Shown here piece by piece: positions 10,746-23,174 of a stretch of 64,000 nt of DNA. Position 1 is the stretch's first letter. Every line of letters starts with the position of its first letter. The notes under the pieces were generated by a model. That model saw only the letters and a program-made list of their open reading frames with translations. It was not told where the DNA came from and did not search any database. Position numbers and translations under genes: made by a program. The DNA lies in the NCBI GenBank assembly GCA_028554755.1, contig JAPTOF010000016.1, positions 13,071,001-13,135,000 on the forward strand, given 5' to 3'. This DNA comes from Cordia subcordata. Its lineage: Eukaryota > Streptophyta > Magnoliopsida > Boraginales > Cordiaceae.

Positions 10746-13546
10746 CTGAAAATTATGTAGCAGCTCACTGGGTATCCAAAGACCTGCATTTACCAACAAG
10801 TTTAGGAAATATTCTTAAAGGACCTACAGGCATGTCTATTTGCCCCTCCAAATGGGCAAACACCCAAGACAATGTTGCTTTCTCGCATATTGCAGCAGAC
10901 CAATAGCAATCAGCAACAACAAATTCCAACTAATGCTGAACAGCTCCATTCAGCAAACTTCAATAGGAGAATTCAACAAACAAGTACTTCTACTAGAAAT
11001 CCCAAAATAACTATTCTGCAGCATCGTGGAACTCCAAAGCTTCCAGCCCTGGATAGTAACCAGTGCATGATCGCTTGATCTTGAAGAAGTCCAAATCAGT
11101 CTAAACGGACACCACTGATGAATAGTTTGACCTCTGGTAAAAGCAATAGATAAATATATCAATTGCATTCTTTAGTCAAGATAAAATGCGAGACGAAGTG
11201 CTTGAAATTGCAGAGATGAGTTACATTCATGCCCACAGGGCATATGCCTACCTCGATCTGCGATTCTGCACCATGTCTTCCTGTATAAGTCAAAACTTAC
11301 CAGGACTAGCTTTTAGTAACGCAGTCTCTGAAGTCTCCTTTAAACCTAAAGATTCTAAACATGTTCAAAATAATCATCCCATCTGTTTCAGTCAAATGGG
11401 TTGTAAATGAAGGGGAGCAAGTGGTTGAAGAGAAAGGAGGTTATTCCCAACCTAGGACACTAATGATTCCATCAAGTCACTCCATCTCATAATTATTGTG
11501 TGATCTTTGGTCCACTCTTAATTAGCCATCAACAACTTTGGGTTCCAAAGGTTTGCAAGCCCTGACTTCATGTTTCAGCAATTAAAACTTGTTTTGGTGC
11601 AAGATCTAATATTTGCGACCCAAGACATAATAATACCTTAACACAACCTCTACTCTAAATGGCATAAAACTGAACCAGCCAAGATCACCCGGTTACATAT
11701 GGTCAGGTTGACGACTCGAGAAAAAGCCAGAAAGAGTAACAGCCCAAGCAGAATCTGAACAACATCATGGAACAGGATTTTGCAAAACAATTGCAGTTCC
11801 TAGATTTTGGCAGACAACAAATTCCTGTAATATGCAAAGATTCAATGCAGACAATAAGCCCTTAGGCAGGGGTGTTATTGAACTTCAAACCAAGATCCAT
11901 TGACCACCAATATCCACAGGTTGGTCTAAGCATCCTAGGGCTTAAAGAAGCAACTAGGTAACCTGCTTGGCATATTCCCTTATGGTCCATAATCCTAGTT
12001 CTTAGTAAACCAGGAATACTACAATAGCAGCAGAGTACTCCGTCAAAACGGAACTATCAAAAGGTCTACATTTCACCAAGGTTAATTTTCTTATAGAACG
12101 CGTATAAATTATTCCACAAGTGCAAAGTTAAGAGACAGGCACGCACATCAAAGACTAGAGGCACTATACATTCTTTTCCTCATAGAGATTTTTTTAGGAT
12201 GAAAAATATGGAACAATTCCCTTAATACATTGTAAACATTGCTCCACCAAAACAGCTCCATATAAATTGGGCCTCATTCATATACAAACCACCAGTGCTT
12301 TAATGTTTAACATAAATAGTCATATTAAATTCAAACGAGACATATTATATCTATCAGTACTGTAGTGTACTCGCTTCATTCTATAGTGTTTTGCTAGTAA
12401 AACACAAGGACAAGCAGCTTAGCTGTAATTAACAATAAAAAACTATTGGTAATACAAGCCAGTGAATTCCAATTAAATACCTTTTTCACCTTAAACAAGT
12501 TTGTCATTTCCCACCGAGAAAAAAACTTTAGAATCCCGTTATACCAATTCACGACATTACCCAACAAGATATCAGATCCGCAACGGCTAATTAAATCATA
12601 CTTTTACCCCCTTAAAAAGGATATAAAGAGCTCATCATTTAATAGCGACAAGAAACTGTATCCATCAGAATCCATTATACTAATCCACGAGGCAACTGTC
12701 AAATGATTAGATTCATAACAGATATATAAACCATATCATTTCTGTCAGCATAAAAGACCTTGAACTAAGTCTTCCTTAATTAAAATCAAAGACAAAAATA
12801 TACAGCCCGAATTCGCACAATTTCCTTAGCTAAATATTCGTTAATTAAAAAGTCAAAGTTGAAAAAATAATCTACACGCTCTATTAGGCCCAACTCTTTC
12901 TAGGCCTGTAACACTCAAATCATCAATCTCAAGAAATGACTCCCAAAAATTAAATAAGAAATTGAAAAAAAAAAAGGAACAAAGAAAGCACAAATTCGCA
13001 GCCGAGCATTGAGAAAATCATACAACAAAAGGGGCCATTCCTGCCAGTCACACCAATCAGCATACAAGCAAAGGAAACACACATACATACACGTACATAC
13101 ACACAAAATCAACAAACTATCACAAAGAAACAGCACAAAGAAACAAACTAAAACTAATATGTAAAACCACGCACAGAGACTTTATTTTCGACAAAGCATA
13201 CAAAAAGAGAAGAAAACAATAATTAAAAGTATCAACTTCAACAAAATTTTGGAATTCTCATTCAACCAAACAAGGACTCTAAACCGTTACCCTAATTACT
13301 ACACATAAATTTGAATGGAATAAACAAAAATGAAACAGTTTCATTTCATGTCAATGCATAATCTTCAAATTCAAACAAAATATAGCAAACAGAACAACAA
13401 AAAATGCAGCCAATTTCACACATTCAAATCAGAGATAATTAAAAAAAATAAACAAAAATGTAAAAAGTAAAGAGCAAATATTATTTAAAAGAAAAAAACG
13501 CTAGAATAACGAACTTTCAATCTGGATCGTCGATCTCAACCTTCAC
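10746..13546 (-). other. 5'-UTR intron of the E3 ligase gene
   Basis: Reading the minus strand, a GCAG/GTGAAG donor at 13546 and a TTTTCAG acceptor at 10746-10747 bound a 2.8 kb intron. The acceptor lies 18 nt before the ATG at 10727. Long first introns are common in plant genes of this kind. Between these points I see no coding exon, no transposon protein and no long repeat. The frames that appear there are short and have no family match that I recognise. Confidence 0.55.
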
Positions 13547-13637
13547 CTGCGATCAACCTCTCCTGTTCGCCCCTGCGACGTCTCCTGTTACGTGCAAATA
13601 TATACGTATATAATATATATATATGTGTGTGTGTGTG

Positions 13638-13681
<44 letters not shown>

Positions 13682-13765
13682 CTACAAATTTGAATGTATA
13701 GAGACAGATGAGAGAGATTTTTTTTGCTCTTTTCTCTGAACCTTTTTTTTGGTCAAAGAGAAATG
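13547..13765 (-). other. Probable 5'-UTR exon of the E3 ligase gene
   Basis: This stretch lies between the TATA box and the GCAG/GTGAAG donor. It is pyrimidine-rich when read on the minus strand and contains no start codon context better than the one at 10727. It includes a long (TA)n/(GT)n microsatellite at about 13601-13680, so the leader length may vary between individuals. The transcription start is placed about 30 nt below the TATA box and is an estimate. Confidence 0.45.
13601..13680. repeat. (TA)n/(GT)n microsatellite in the 5' leader
   Basis: A compound dinucleotide run: alternating TA, then about seven GT units, then about 18 TA units. It lies in the inferred first, non-coding exon of the E3 ligase gene. 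Confidence 0.9.
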
Positions 13766-13792
13766 ATTTTAGGGAAGGTTCGCAGTGAACCG

Positions 13793-13804
13793 CCTTTTAT
13801 ATAG
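13793..13804 (-). promoter_or_regulatory. TATA box of the E3 ligase gene
   Basis: On the minus strand the sequence reads CTCTATATAAAAGGCGG, a strong plant TATA box. It lies upstream of the inferred 5'-UTR exon and is preceded by a GC-rich block (about 13814-13832) that stands out from the AT-rich surroundings. Confidence 0.65.
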
Positions 13805-13869
13805 AGGAAGTTGCGGCCTTCGGGGGGCCGTTTGGAAAGGTCTCCTCCGAAAGCTATTTTCCTTTATTT

Positions 13870-15164
13870 GGATTAATTAATTAAAAATATCCTGAAAATG
13901 ACGTGATAGTTTAATAAACAATAAACAAATAAATATGATTTCGTTAAAAAAGTATTATCTTATTTTTTTTTTAACTTTATCGTCTCATGATGTATAATAA
14001 TAATAATATAATTTAAATTCTCTCAAGTTTTCAATATATATTATACTAGTACGTTGATTTGCACGATGCTGTGGGTGTCATATATTTTTATATTTTATGT
14101 GTTGTATTATTTAAATGATCATATATATAAGTTAAAGGTGAATCAAATTATAGATTAAAAAGTTAATAATTTATGAATTTATAATGTTTTATTTAATTAA
14201 ATATCCATAGAGTCTAAAATAAAAAGGATACAAGAATAGAAATTAATTTACATTTTGATTTTTCTATTATTTTTGGTTAAAAATATTTTTAAGAAAAAAA
14301 GGTAAGGAAGTAACCACAATGAGCTCCCACCCAACTTTTTAGAACTTTAAAAAATATTAAGCTTATTACTATGAAACATTGCAAAAATAAACAAAAAATC
14401 ATAGGTTTCCATATGACATTTAAGGTTAAAGTTAAAAGTTTTTGAAAATATTTTTATTAATTTATCAACAAAAAAAATAATTAACTATTAAAAGATAAAT
14501 AAAATATAAAAAATAAAGAAATAACACATGGATATCACATGACACCTTTAATATTATTCCAAGCATTAAATGAAAAATGGGCTAACACTCACTTTAGTAA
14601 TGAAAAGGAAAAGAAGGATTAGGCCTATTCAACAATTGTGTTTTAACTAATGGTTAGTGTTTTGATCAAGTAAAAATACTACCTCTTGTAGTTTTTTTTT
14701 TCAGTAAAGTAGTTTTTAGGTAATTTTTTTATTGAAATAATATTTAGAATAGTATTTTTGAAACGTTAATATTTTTAACATTTCAGATAGTGGGTAGCGT
14801 TTTATTTTTTATTTTGGTAATTTTACCTTCTCTTCAATATTTTGTGATAATTGTACCTATTATGCAACCTTTTTCTACATTTTCACATTTTCTTTCACAA
14901 ATATAAATCTAAAATAACATAAAAACTAATTTTAAATTCTATCCATATCAAAATATACTTATTCATCTATTTATTATTTTTCTTGAAGAAAATAAATTTT
15001 TGATCAATTAAAAAAATATTTATATAATAATAAATATTTTTATAATATTAATAAAATTAATATTTCAAAAGTAATTTTATCATACTTTAATACTTAAATA
15101 TTATTATAAGAAATATATATCTAAATATAGAATAAATTATCTTATTTCAATTATAATAATAATA

Positions 15165-15236
<72 letters not shown>

Positions 15237-16950
15237 GTTGTTGTTGTTGTTGTTGTTGTTACATTTATCATAACATAACAACGTAATATCAATGCATTTT
15301 TATATCATTTTGCAACCATCAACTAATTCAACACCTAATTTATCGAACACATATCATCTAAACAGTTATTTAGTAACAGTTAAAATACAACGATTATCAA
15401 CTATTCAAACCATTATATGCTAATCAAATAGTTATCAACTACTATAACATCTAATTTTGCTAAACAGGTCTTTACTCATTAATTTTCTAAAAAAATTAAA
15501 ATGGTTGAGGAGCCGACACATGGTACTCCATAATGTATATAAAAATTAGAGGGGTTTAGGTTCTTGGGATTCACCCTTTATTTATACAGTTGCAGCATTA
15601 GATGCCATTACAACTATGTAAGCCATTAGCTTTTGTAATTTTTGGATTTTGAATGCAAAATATATATATATATATATATATTTGATCGAATATTAAAAAT
15701 TATAAAACTGATTATATTTGGATTCAGATTTTTTAATTTTTTGATATTTGCTAATCATGTTGTACTAATTTAAACTAAATTCTGAAAAAAGATAAAAAAA
15801 AATTTGGATAAAAATAAATATAAAAAGTTTAAATTCACCAAAATTATAATTATAATTATCTAATTTCAAATAAGTGTTAAATCCTATTAAAGTATTTACC
15901 CAAAAATAATAATAAAATAAAAAATTTGAATTTTTGGGTCGGGTTTACACCTGAGATTTATAAGAATTCTTTTATATATATATATATATAAGAGTGAAAT
16001 CTGAACAAAGAAAACCAAGTTAAAATATTTGAAGTAAAAAAAAAAATCAAATTCAATCAAATTGGGTAAAACCTAAAAAAAGTTGAGGGTATTCTTACTC
16101 TTAATTACAAGAAATTTGTAAGAAATTGATCCAATAGTAGTATAATACGATTCTTCGTTATCAAAATTGAATAAATAAATAACTAATATTAAAAATCTTT
16201 TCATAACATTAGTTAGGAAAGAAGTACTGTTACGCCAACGGAATTACGAAGGCTTTTTTTAATATTATTGTTTTTTTTTAAATATTACACCTTTCAAAAC
16301 GTTTTAAGACATATTACTTTGGTTTTTTAAAAAGCAGTGCATGGCTTTTCAAAAAGGCCATGACCTTTTAAAAACACCAACGTAACCTGTATAACTTTTT
16401 TAACCTTTTTAAGATTATTGTAAACATTTATAGTTTATGAATTATGGTGTGATAAAAATTAACAATATTTAATACTAATTAAATTTTTAATACAATTTCC
16501 AAAATCTTTTATGATAAAACAAAATAGAGGGTCGAACCCCTTGGCCCAAGGTGTTAGAATGCCTTTTGTTCCTAAAGAACAATTTAGCCTAGCATAATTT
16601 TTTTTACTTTTTAATTAAATTTATAAATTACTTTAAATATTTATAGATTGCAATTTTTAATAATATTAAAAATAATTATAAAAATTTAAAATTACAATTA
16701 CTTTTTTATGGTACCACTTGGAAAGAAGTATTGTTACAAGTGAATAACGGATGAATGCGGATGAGGCCATCCGTGAAGGGGAATGAATTTCGAGAGAGTT
16801 CGGGAACTTTAAAAAAACAGGGGATGGTGATCTGAATGAATGAGACGTCTTGTGAATTATTGCGATGGTGATGTTAACGCCAGTCCAAATCATGGTCGGC
16901 GTGGCGACCAGAAAAAATTGAAAGATGTCTCATTGCTTTTTTTCTTCTCC
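13870..16950. other. Gene-free AT-rich intergenic DNA
   Basis: I find no gene, RNA gene or transposon protein. The stretch holds a long (ATT)n microsatellite passing into (GTT)n at about 15160-15260, and several (TA)n runs (15659-15680, 15973-15989). Confidence 0.55.
15160..15260. repeat. (ATT)n-(GTT)n microsatellite
   Basis: About 100 bp of trinucleotide repeats: ATT units broken by single GTT interruptions, ending in about eight GTT units. Confidence 0.95.
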
Positions 16951-16956
16951 CTGTTG

Positions 16957-17987
16957 ATAAGATTTTTCCATAGGCTGGTCAAATTATGTTGTTGCCGTCG
17001 GAAAACTTACGAAAGTGAGACGGTTCGATCCACGTCCGGCATAGACGTTAGAGCATTGAGAAGACTTTTATAATATAAGAAGATCGAAAAGGACGTACTT
17101 GAATTTTACAGAGCTTATTTATGTACAACATGATTTAAATCTGATCCAAGAAAAAATTCTCTTCAAATGAACCAATTTATCCTCTGTAAAAGGCTTACGC
17201 GATAGTTGGAGGTTGACTTTGGGCCTTTCTTAAGTAGCTTAGATGGAAGGTGAAGAAGGCCTCCTTTTAGGAAATAGCTTTCCATTTTCTTTACTATTTT
17301 AATATCAGCAAAAAATTTAGGTGCATGCAGGTCTACATATACCACCAATAATATTGGCATCAAGTTTTGGAGATCAAACCTCTTAGCCCATCTATGTAAT
17401 TTAGCATGTTTACCGTCTTATCAATCACGTAATAAATTGAGTTATTCATGCAATTATGATAAATTATTTTCTTTTTTGTTAAAATTTGTACATCTTTTTG
17501 AATGTTAATATAAAATATTTACTTTGTTACTATAACAAAAAAAAAAATGACAGAAGATATAATAGGTGGTTTCTTATTGGACCTATGTTGTAATATTCCT
17601 GCCAACTTAACAAGTCTGAATACGAACCGATTTATTTGAAGGTATTGTGGCTTTTTTTATGAGTTGATCACCTTTTGTAATTGCGTTTCATTTTATTAAT
17701 GAAACTATAGTATATTCCGTGTAACGTACGAATGAGATGATTGTTTCATGCATCCAACTATAATATTGTACGCTTCTAATGTATGCTGAGGAGGAAGAGT
17801 GTAGTCTAGTATTCTTTTTTGACAAAAAGCTTGTTTAGATTGGTTTTTTCAAAAGTTTTTCTTTTAACTTTTGAAAACAAATAAAAATGAAAATTTTAAA
17901 TTTAGAAAATTTAAAATTAATTTTTCTCAGAATTTTGATATTTTAAATGGTAATTACATAATTTGACCAGCCTATAGAAAAATCTAT
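16957..17987. repeat. Inverted repeat of about 35 bp around a 1 kb segment
   Basis: The left arm (16957-16990, with CCATAGGCTGGTCAAATTAT) is found in reverse complement at 17953-17987 (ATAATTTGACCAGCCTATAG). Only a few positions differ over about 35 bp. The 0.96 kb between them has no long open frame. This could be a short-TIR element or a locally inverted duplication. Confidence 0.6.
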
Positions 17988-18211
17988 CACGTAATTAGTA
18001 TACTTAGCTGTCTGACAGATCAGCATAGGGGAAAACACAATCTCCGGACGTTATTATTATACTTAGATATCTGACACGTGTCCAGGTGGATAATGCTAGT
18101 TGGCTTAAAATCTTATGTTGGTGACGTGTTGGGATTAGCATGTAACCAAGAAAAGTATTTGGCTGTTCTTATATGTCACGTAATCACAAGATTTTTTTTT
18201 TTTTTGGTCAG

Positions 18212-18375
18212 AGTAATCACAAGACTATGTTAAACTAATTTAAGCTTGTATTCAGCTCAATTATTAATGTCTTTGCCGGTTTGATATTGCCACGTAATCA
18301 CATGATTATGTTAAACTAATTTAAGCTTTATTATTCTGCTCAATTATTAATGTCTTTGCCGGTTTGATATTTGTC
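18212..18375. repeat. Tandem duplication, about 81 bp per unit
   Basis: Two adjacent copies share AATCACAAGACTATGTTAAA / AATCACATGATTATGTTAAA, then CTAATTTAAGCTT, then TCAATTATTAATGTCTTTGC and CGGTTTGATATT. They are followed by a third partial start (CACGTAACCACGAGATTATG). Confidence 0.85.
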
Positions 18376-18649
18376 ACGTAACCACGAGATTATGATATAT
18401 AAATACGAGCTTCGCTTTACCTTAGCAAAAAGACAAGGATATTGCTAAATGACTAAACAATTTAGCCAAAGATAGCTAAAATATAATCTCTATCTACCCT
18501 AAATTATGATTAAAAATAACTATATATACACATTCTCTTTTGGATCATAGTACCTACACCGTGCATTATATGCACAGTGTTCCGTATGAGTACTATATAT
18601 CGTTTTGTACGTGAACAGCACGCGTATAGTGCATAGTAGCATACGTGAC

Positions 18650-19165
18650 CAAAATTCATATATTATATGTCCAAAACTCTTATATTATATGTTCAGAATT
18701 TTTATATCTTATGTTCAAAATTTTTGTTATTCACATCTTTTTAACAATAAATTCATAAGTTTAATTTTTGACCACTCTTATATTACATGTTCAAAAGTTT
18801 TAGATAATATTTAAAACTCTTATATTATATGTTCAAAATTTTTACATTTTAGGTTTAACACTTTTAATTATTCACGACTTTTTAACAATAAGGTTATAAG
18901 TTTAATTTTTCAAGACTCTTGTATTACATGTTTAAAAGTTTTAGATAATATATTCAGTATCAAATATTTACAAATGTTAAATTTTATATTTCACAAGTTT
19001 TATATTATATTCATAACTTCTTGTAATATATGTTCAAACCACTTATGTTTTATGTTCAACTCTTATATTGTATGTTCATAGATTATACATTGTATGTTCA
19101 AAATACTTAGTGCTTATGTTCAAAACTATTAGATTACATGTTCGTGGATACATTGCATGTTCAAA
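18650..19165. repeat. Degenerate tandem array of a 20-bp AT-rich word
   Basis: Variants of CTTATATTATATGTTCAAAA recur about fifteen times, with a longer unit (GTTATTCAC...TTTTTAACAATAA) repeated near 18725 and 18870. A near-palindrome ACACCGTGCATTATATGCAC lies just to the left at about 18556. The layout resembles the array at 54695-55100. Confidence 0.7.
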
Positions 19166-20880
19166 AAAGTTTGATGGAAAGAATAGATGAATTTCATTTA
19201 GCTAAAATATTAAATATTTAATTTGCATTATTTTGAATCATTTGTTAGACATCTAAATTCTCCATCCTTTAACTCATATGCACCAACCATACACTACACA
19301 CCATCACCACAACACACAGACAGATTTGTTGTTATAGATCTGAGAAAATAACTCAAAAAAATAGTGAAAAAGAATAGCAGTGGAAACTCGTGTTCGACAG
19401 TGAAATGGAATCTACACGAAGATTGAAGACAAGCGTTGTATTCGTGCAAAGATGGTGATCGCAATGGTGGAGTCCGTTTTGAGATTAGACGGTTTGATTT
19501 TGTTGGAGAAAGAGCTCTCTGTGTACAAGAATAGAGATGATGAGAATTAAAGAGAAAGAAGGAAAAGAGCGAGAGGAAAGAGATGATGATATGATGAAGA
19601 TCTGTTACTCTTTTTTCTTTAAAGTAGTTGCAGCATGTATCACACATAGGAAAAGGAGCACAATGCTCCATAGAACACAATCCCTACAAAGCGTAAAATT
19701 TACGCTTGTATCATAATATAAGGGAATCTTAATCCATTCTCTCTTCATCACACCACTCTAACCTTATTTTTCTCTTAAACAACTCAATCTCTCTTCTCAT
19801 TTTCTCTCCCTTAACAACTCAAAAACATTATAATCACACCATTCACACACTCTCTCTCCATTTGTTTCACTTGTATTTGTCCCTCTTTTATTTAAAAAAG
19901 TCATATGCATTTTATCCTTCGAAAACTCGGCTCTGTAATTTCATAAGAAAAATTACTTGTATAATAAAAGTAATCTCACACAATCATCCATAACACATTA
20001 TTGTACTCAAGATTTATGTTATAAACTTTTACATTATAATATTATGATCCTTGTGTAAGTTTATAAAATATTAGTATAACTATAAAAAATAATTTAGTAA
20101 ACAACTATTATAATATTGATGTTATTATGACAAAATTTATGTTTTACTTTTAGATGTAACACTTTTTTTAAATGATTACTTAGGTAGAAAATAGATAAAA
20201 AATATTATCTAATCATTTTTTACGCATTATACGTCTGAGAGGCAAACAGAGTCATCTTTTCTCAATCATAAAAGAATAAGCTATGGCAGCAAATATTGAC
20301 TAAAAATGTTTTTCCTTTAGTAGAGAAACATAATAGGGAAACAAAAAGTAAAAATGTTACAATAGTGTAGAGAAAAAAAAAAACTAAGACATAAAAATAA
20401 GATAGAGAAAAAAAATTAAAACAAAAGGATAGAATGTAGGAAAAAGGGGTTGGATAAGGTATTAAGGCTAGAATAAGAAAAAGATAGAACAGTAAGAACT
20501 AGTTTGAACACTTAATATTGTTAACTTTGACAAAAATTAATTCAAATACTAAAAGCTAATATGGTAAACTATTTACAGAATAACGAACTTGAAGAAGTGG
20601 TGTTTTTCACTCTGTCAAAATACAAAAGGATAATTGAAAAGTTATTTTTAGCTATTACAGACCAATGTTAAGTTTGATCAAAATTGTTATTAAAAATTTA
20701 ATTTTACTAATGCTTCGTCATCATCATCATTATCACTATTATCATCATCACACTACATCATAAACATATACTTAGTTATATTATTTTGTTTCAATAATAT
20801 TAAAAATAAATTATACTTAATAGTAATGCTAAGAAATATTATCCATGACTCTGTTTTTGTCTTCCCGTGCTTCTTGAAAA
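19166..20880. other. Gene-free DNA; one pyrimidine-biased open frame judged non-coding
   Basis: A 128-residue minus-strand frame (19294-19680) is the only long open stretch. It shows no family pattern, is rich in F, S and L, and has no splice or promoter context that I can recognise. I read it as a composition effect. The rest is AT-rich and featureless apart from a TCATCATCATCAT run near 20716. Confidence 0.5.
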
Positions 20881-21790
20881 TTAATTGAAGGATAATATGG
20901 GGTAAATGAGAATGAAAAGGATGTAGAGAAACATAGAGCTGCACTATGTAATATCTCATTCTAAGTTTATTTAATTTCTCTTGAATCATTATAATATTAT
21001 TTGTTTAAAAGTAAATTTATTATTAATCATATAAATTATCACATTTTAGTTAAAAATAAAATTTAATAATTAATAGCCCAAAATATATATTACTAATATA
21101 TGATCTCTTTTTTAGCTTTACAAAAATAAGTCTTTTTTACTTATGGATCATAAATTACATTTTTACATGATTCACTTACTAAAGCAAATCATGACAATAA
21201 CCAAAAGATTTACATTTTCTTCCACTTCCTATCAATTTTAAAATTTATTTTCTTTCTCTTGAGTCATAATAATATTATCCGGTTAAAAAATAAAATTAGT
21301 AATTAACCAAATCAAACATAACTAAATCAATAATATGTTCAATTTTATAAAAATAAGTCTTACTTATTTATGTATCATAAATAATGAAACTCTAACATGA
21401 TTCATTGATTGGACCAAAACAAAGATAATAACCAAAGGGTTCACATTTTGTTTATTTATCTCTATTAATTTTCTATTTTTTTATTTTCTTGAATCGTAAT
21501 AATATTATTTGTGTACTAATCAAATCTTATTAACTAACCACATAAATCGATAAGGATCACTTTCTAATTGTACAAAAAAGGGTCTTCTTTAATTTTCTTA
21601 GAGATAAAAAAAATAATAAAACATGATTAAACGATAGGACCAAAACAATAATAGTAAAAGAACTTGACAGTTTCTTTTACTTACCTCTATTGATTTTTTA
21701 ATCTTTTTCTTCCTTTTGAATCATAATAATATTATTTCACTAAAAATATAATTTACTGATTAACGACATAAATTATTTGATCTAATTTCT
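20880..21790. repeat. Tandem array of about four 230-250-bp units
   Basis: A block TCTTGAATCATTATAATATTATTTG recurs in variant form at about 20967, 21249, 21484 and 21712. It is followed each time by ATTA..TAA..CATAAAT and later by ACATGATT....GACCAAAACAA and CTCTATTAATTTT. The order is kept in each unit, so this is a diverged tandem array. No coding function is seen. Confidence 0.75.
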
Positions 21791-22317
21791 GCTTTTGCTT
21801 GATTCTACTGATCACACTCTAGTCAATTTGGTAGTTTTTTGCTATTCTTTTCTAGATCTCCGTATATGTATATATTTACATGCAAAACTTAAGTAAATTT
21901 AACTATGATTTTATGATGGCAAAAAAGAAGAATATAGAGAATGAATGGAAAGAAAGTTATGATTCGCTAGTTCAATTGATTAATTATATATGTAACATAT
22001 TAAAATAATATTTTTAATAATTGTTTCATGATAAATAATATATTACAAATAGTTAATGACATATTACTCTATTTTTCCACTTCATTATTCATTTAAATTA
22101 AATAAATTTTTAATGTAAAATGCACTTAAATATTTTTTATATATAATTTTAATATTGAATATAACCAAACTAGTCTCTATTATTCAAAATATTTATATTT
22201 GTCCTAAATGTTTCCCCTGATATGAAAAAATGCAAAACTGATTTGACCATATTTCTAAAATCTGTAACCTGTAATATCTTTATATAGATGTTCCAAAGTA
22301 GTTGAGTGGAGTACCAT

Positions 22318-23135
22318 TGATATGTCTTGGTTTGTGTGTGGTTGTTGGTGCATTTCTATATTATATTTGAGGTGTTTTGTGCTTATTAGATAGCTTTACT
22401 ACATATATACTATAATTATGCATATAAGAATATAAATGTTTATAGTTGAGTTAATAGAGAAAATGCTACACTATGTGCTTGTTTCTTGTGTTTTAGGTGA
22501 GGTTTGAAGTAACGTTTAGAGCTTAATTAATGATGCTTGCAATGTGGAGCAAAGTTTAGAGGTGTTTTGACGATAAAAAATTGAAGAAAAGACACTTTGG
22601 AAGCTCTTGTATGAAGCACAAAGCAAACGGAGAAGACCAGGTGCAAAATGAAGAAAATTGAAGCTTAAATTGGGGAGGCCAGTTGACCTCCTTGCAGAGG
22701 TCGGGCCCCCTGCTAGGCCCCTGGCCAGGTCAGAAACTTCATCATTTTGGCTGGACCTCCTCTTTCATAAACTAGGCCCCCGGCTGGGGCGACCGGGGAA
22801 ATAGCCTATAAAAGTGCATGTTTTAGCAAAATTAAAAGAGAACCATTATCTATTCTTTACACCCATTACACCAAACCCTAATTCTATCATTCACCCATCT
22901 CTCACACATGATCCCATATCAATTCCATCCGTAAACAAGCTTGGATTTGAGGATTAAACAAGGATTTGGAGGCTTTAAAGCAAGATTTGTAAAGAACAAG
23001 TAAGGATAATGAGGGAGCTTTTCATTATTCTTTTTGTTCTTGTTTATACTATGCTAGATTAACTTTAAATTACAGATGATTGTTATTATTGTAATGGATT
23101 GAGGATCATAATACTTGTTTTTGAGATATTGATGG

Positions 23136-23174
<39 letters not shown>

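Noticed and set aside
16528..16552. tRNA-like GGTTCGACCC loop
   Set aside because: The reversed sequence GGGGTTCGACCCTC resembles a T-arm, but no acceptor, D-arm or anticodon stem can be drawn around it.
19294..19680. 128-residue minus-strand open frame
   Set aside because: No family pattern, low-complexity F/S/L-rich peptide, no splice or promoter context. The complementary strand is purine-rich, which makes long open frames likely by composition.
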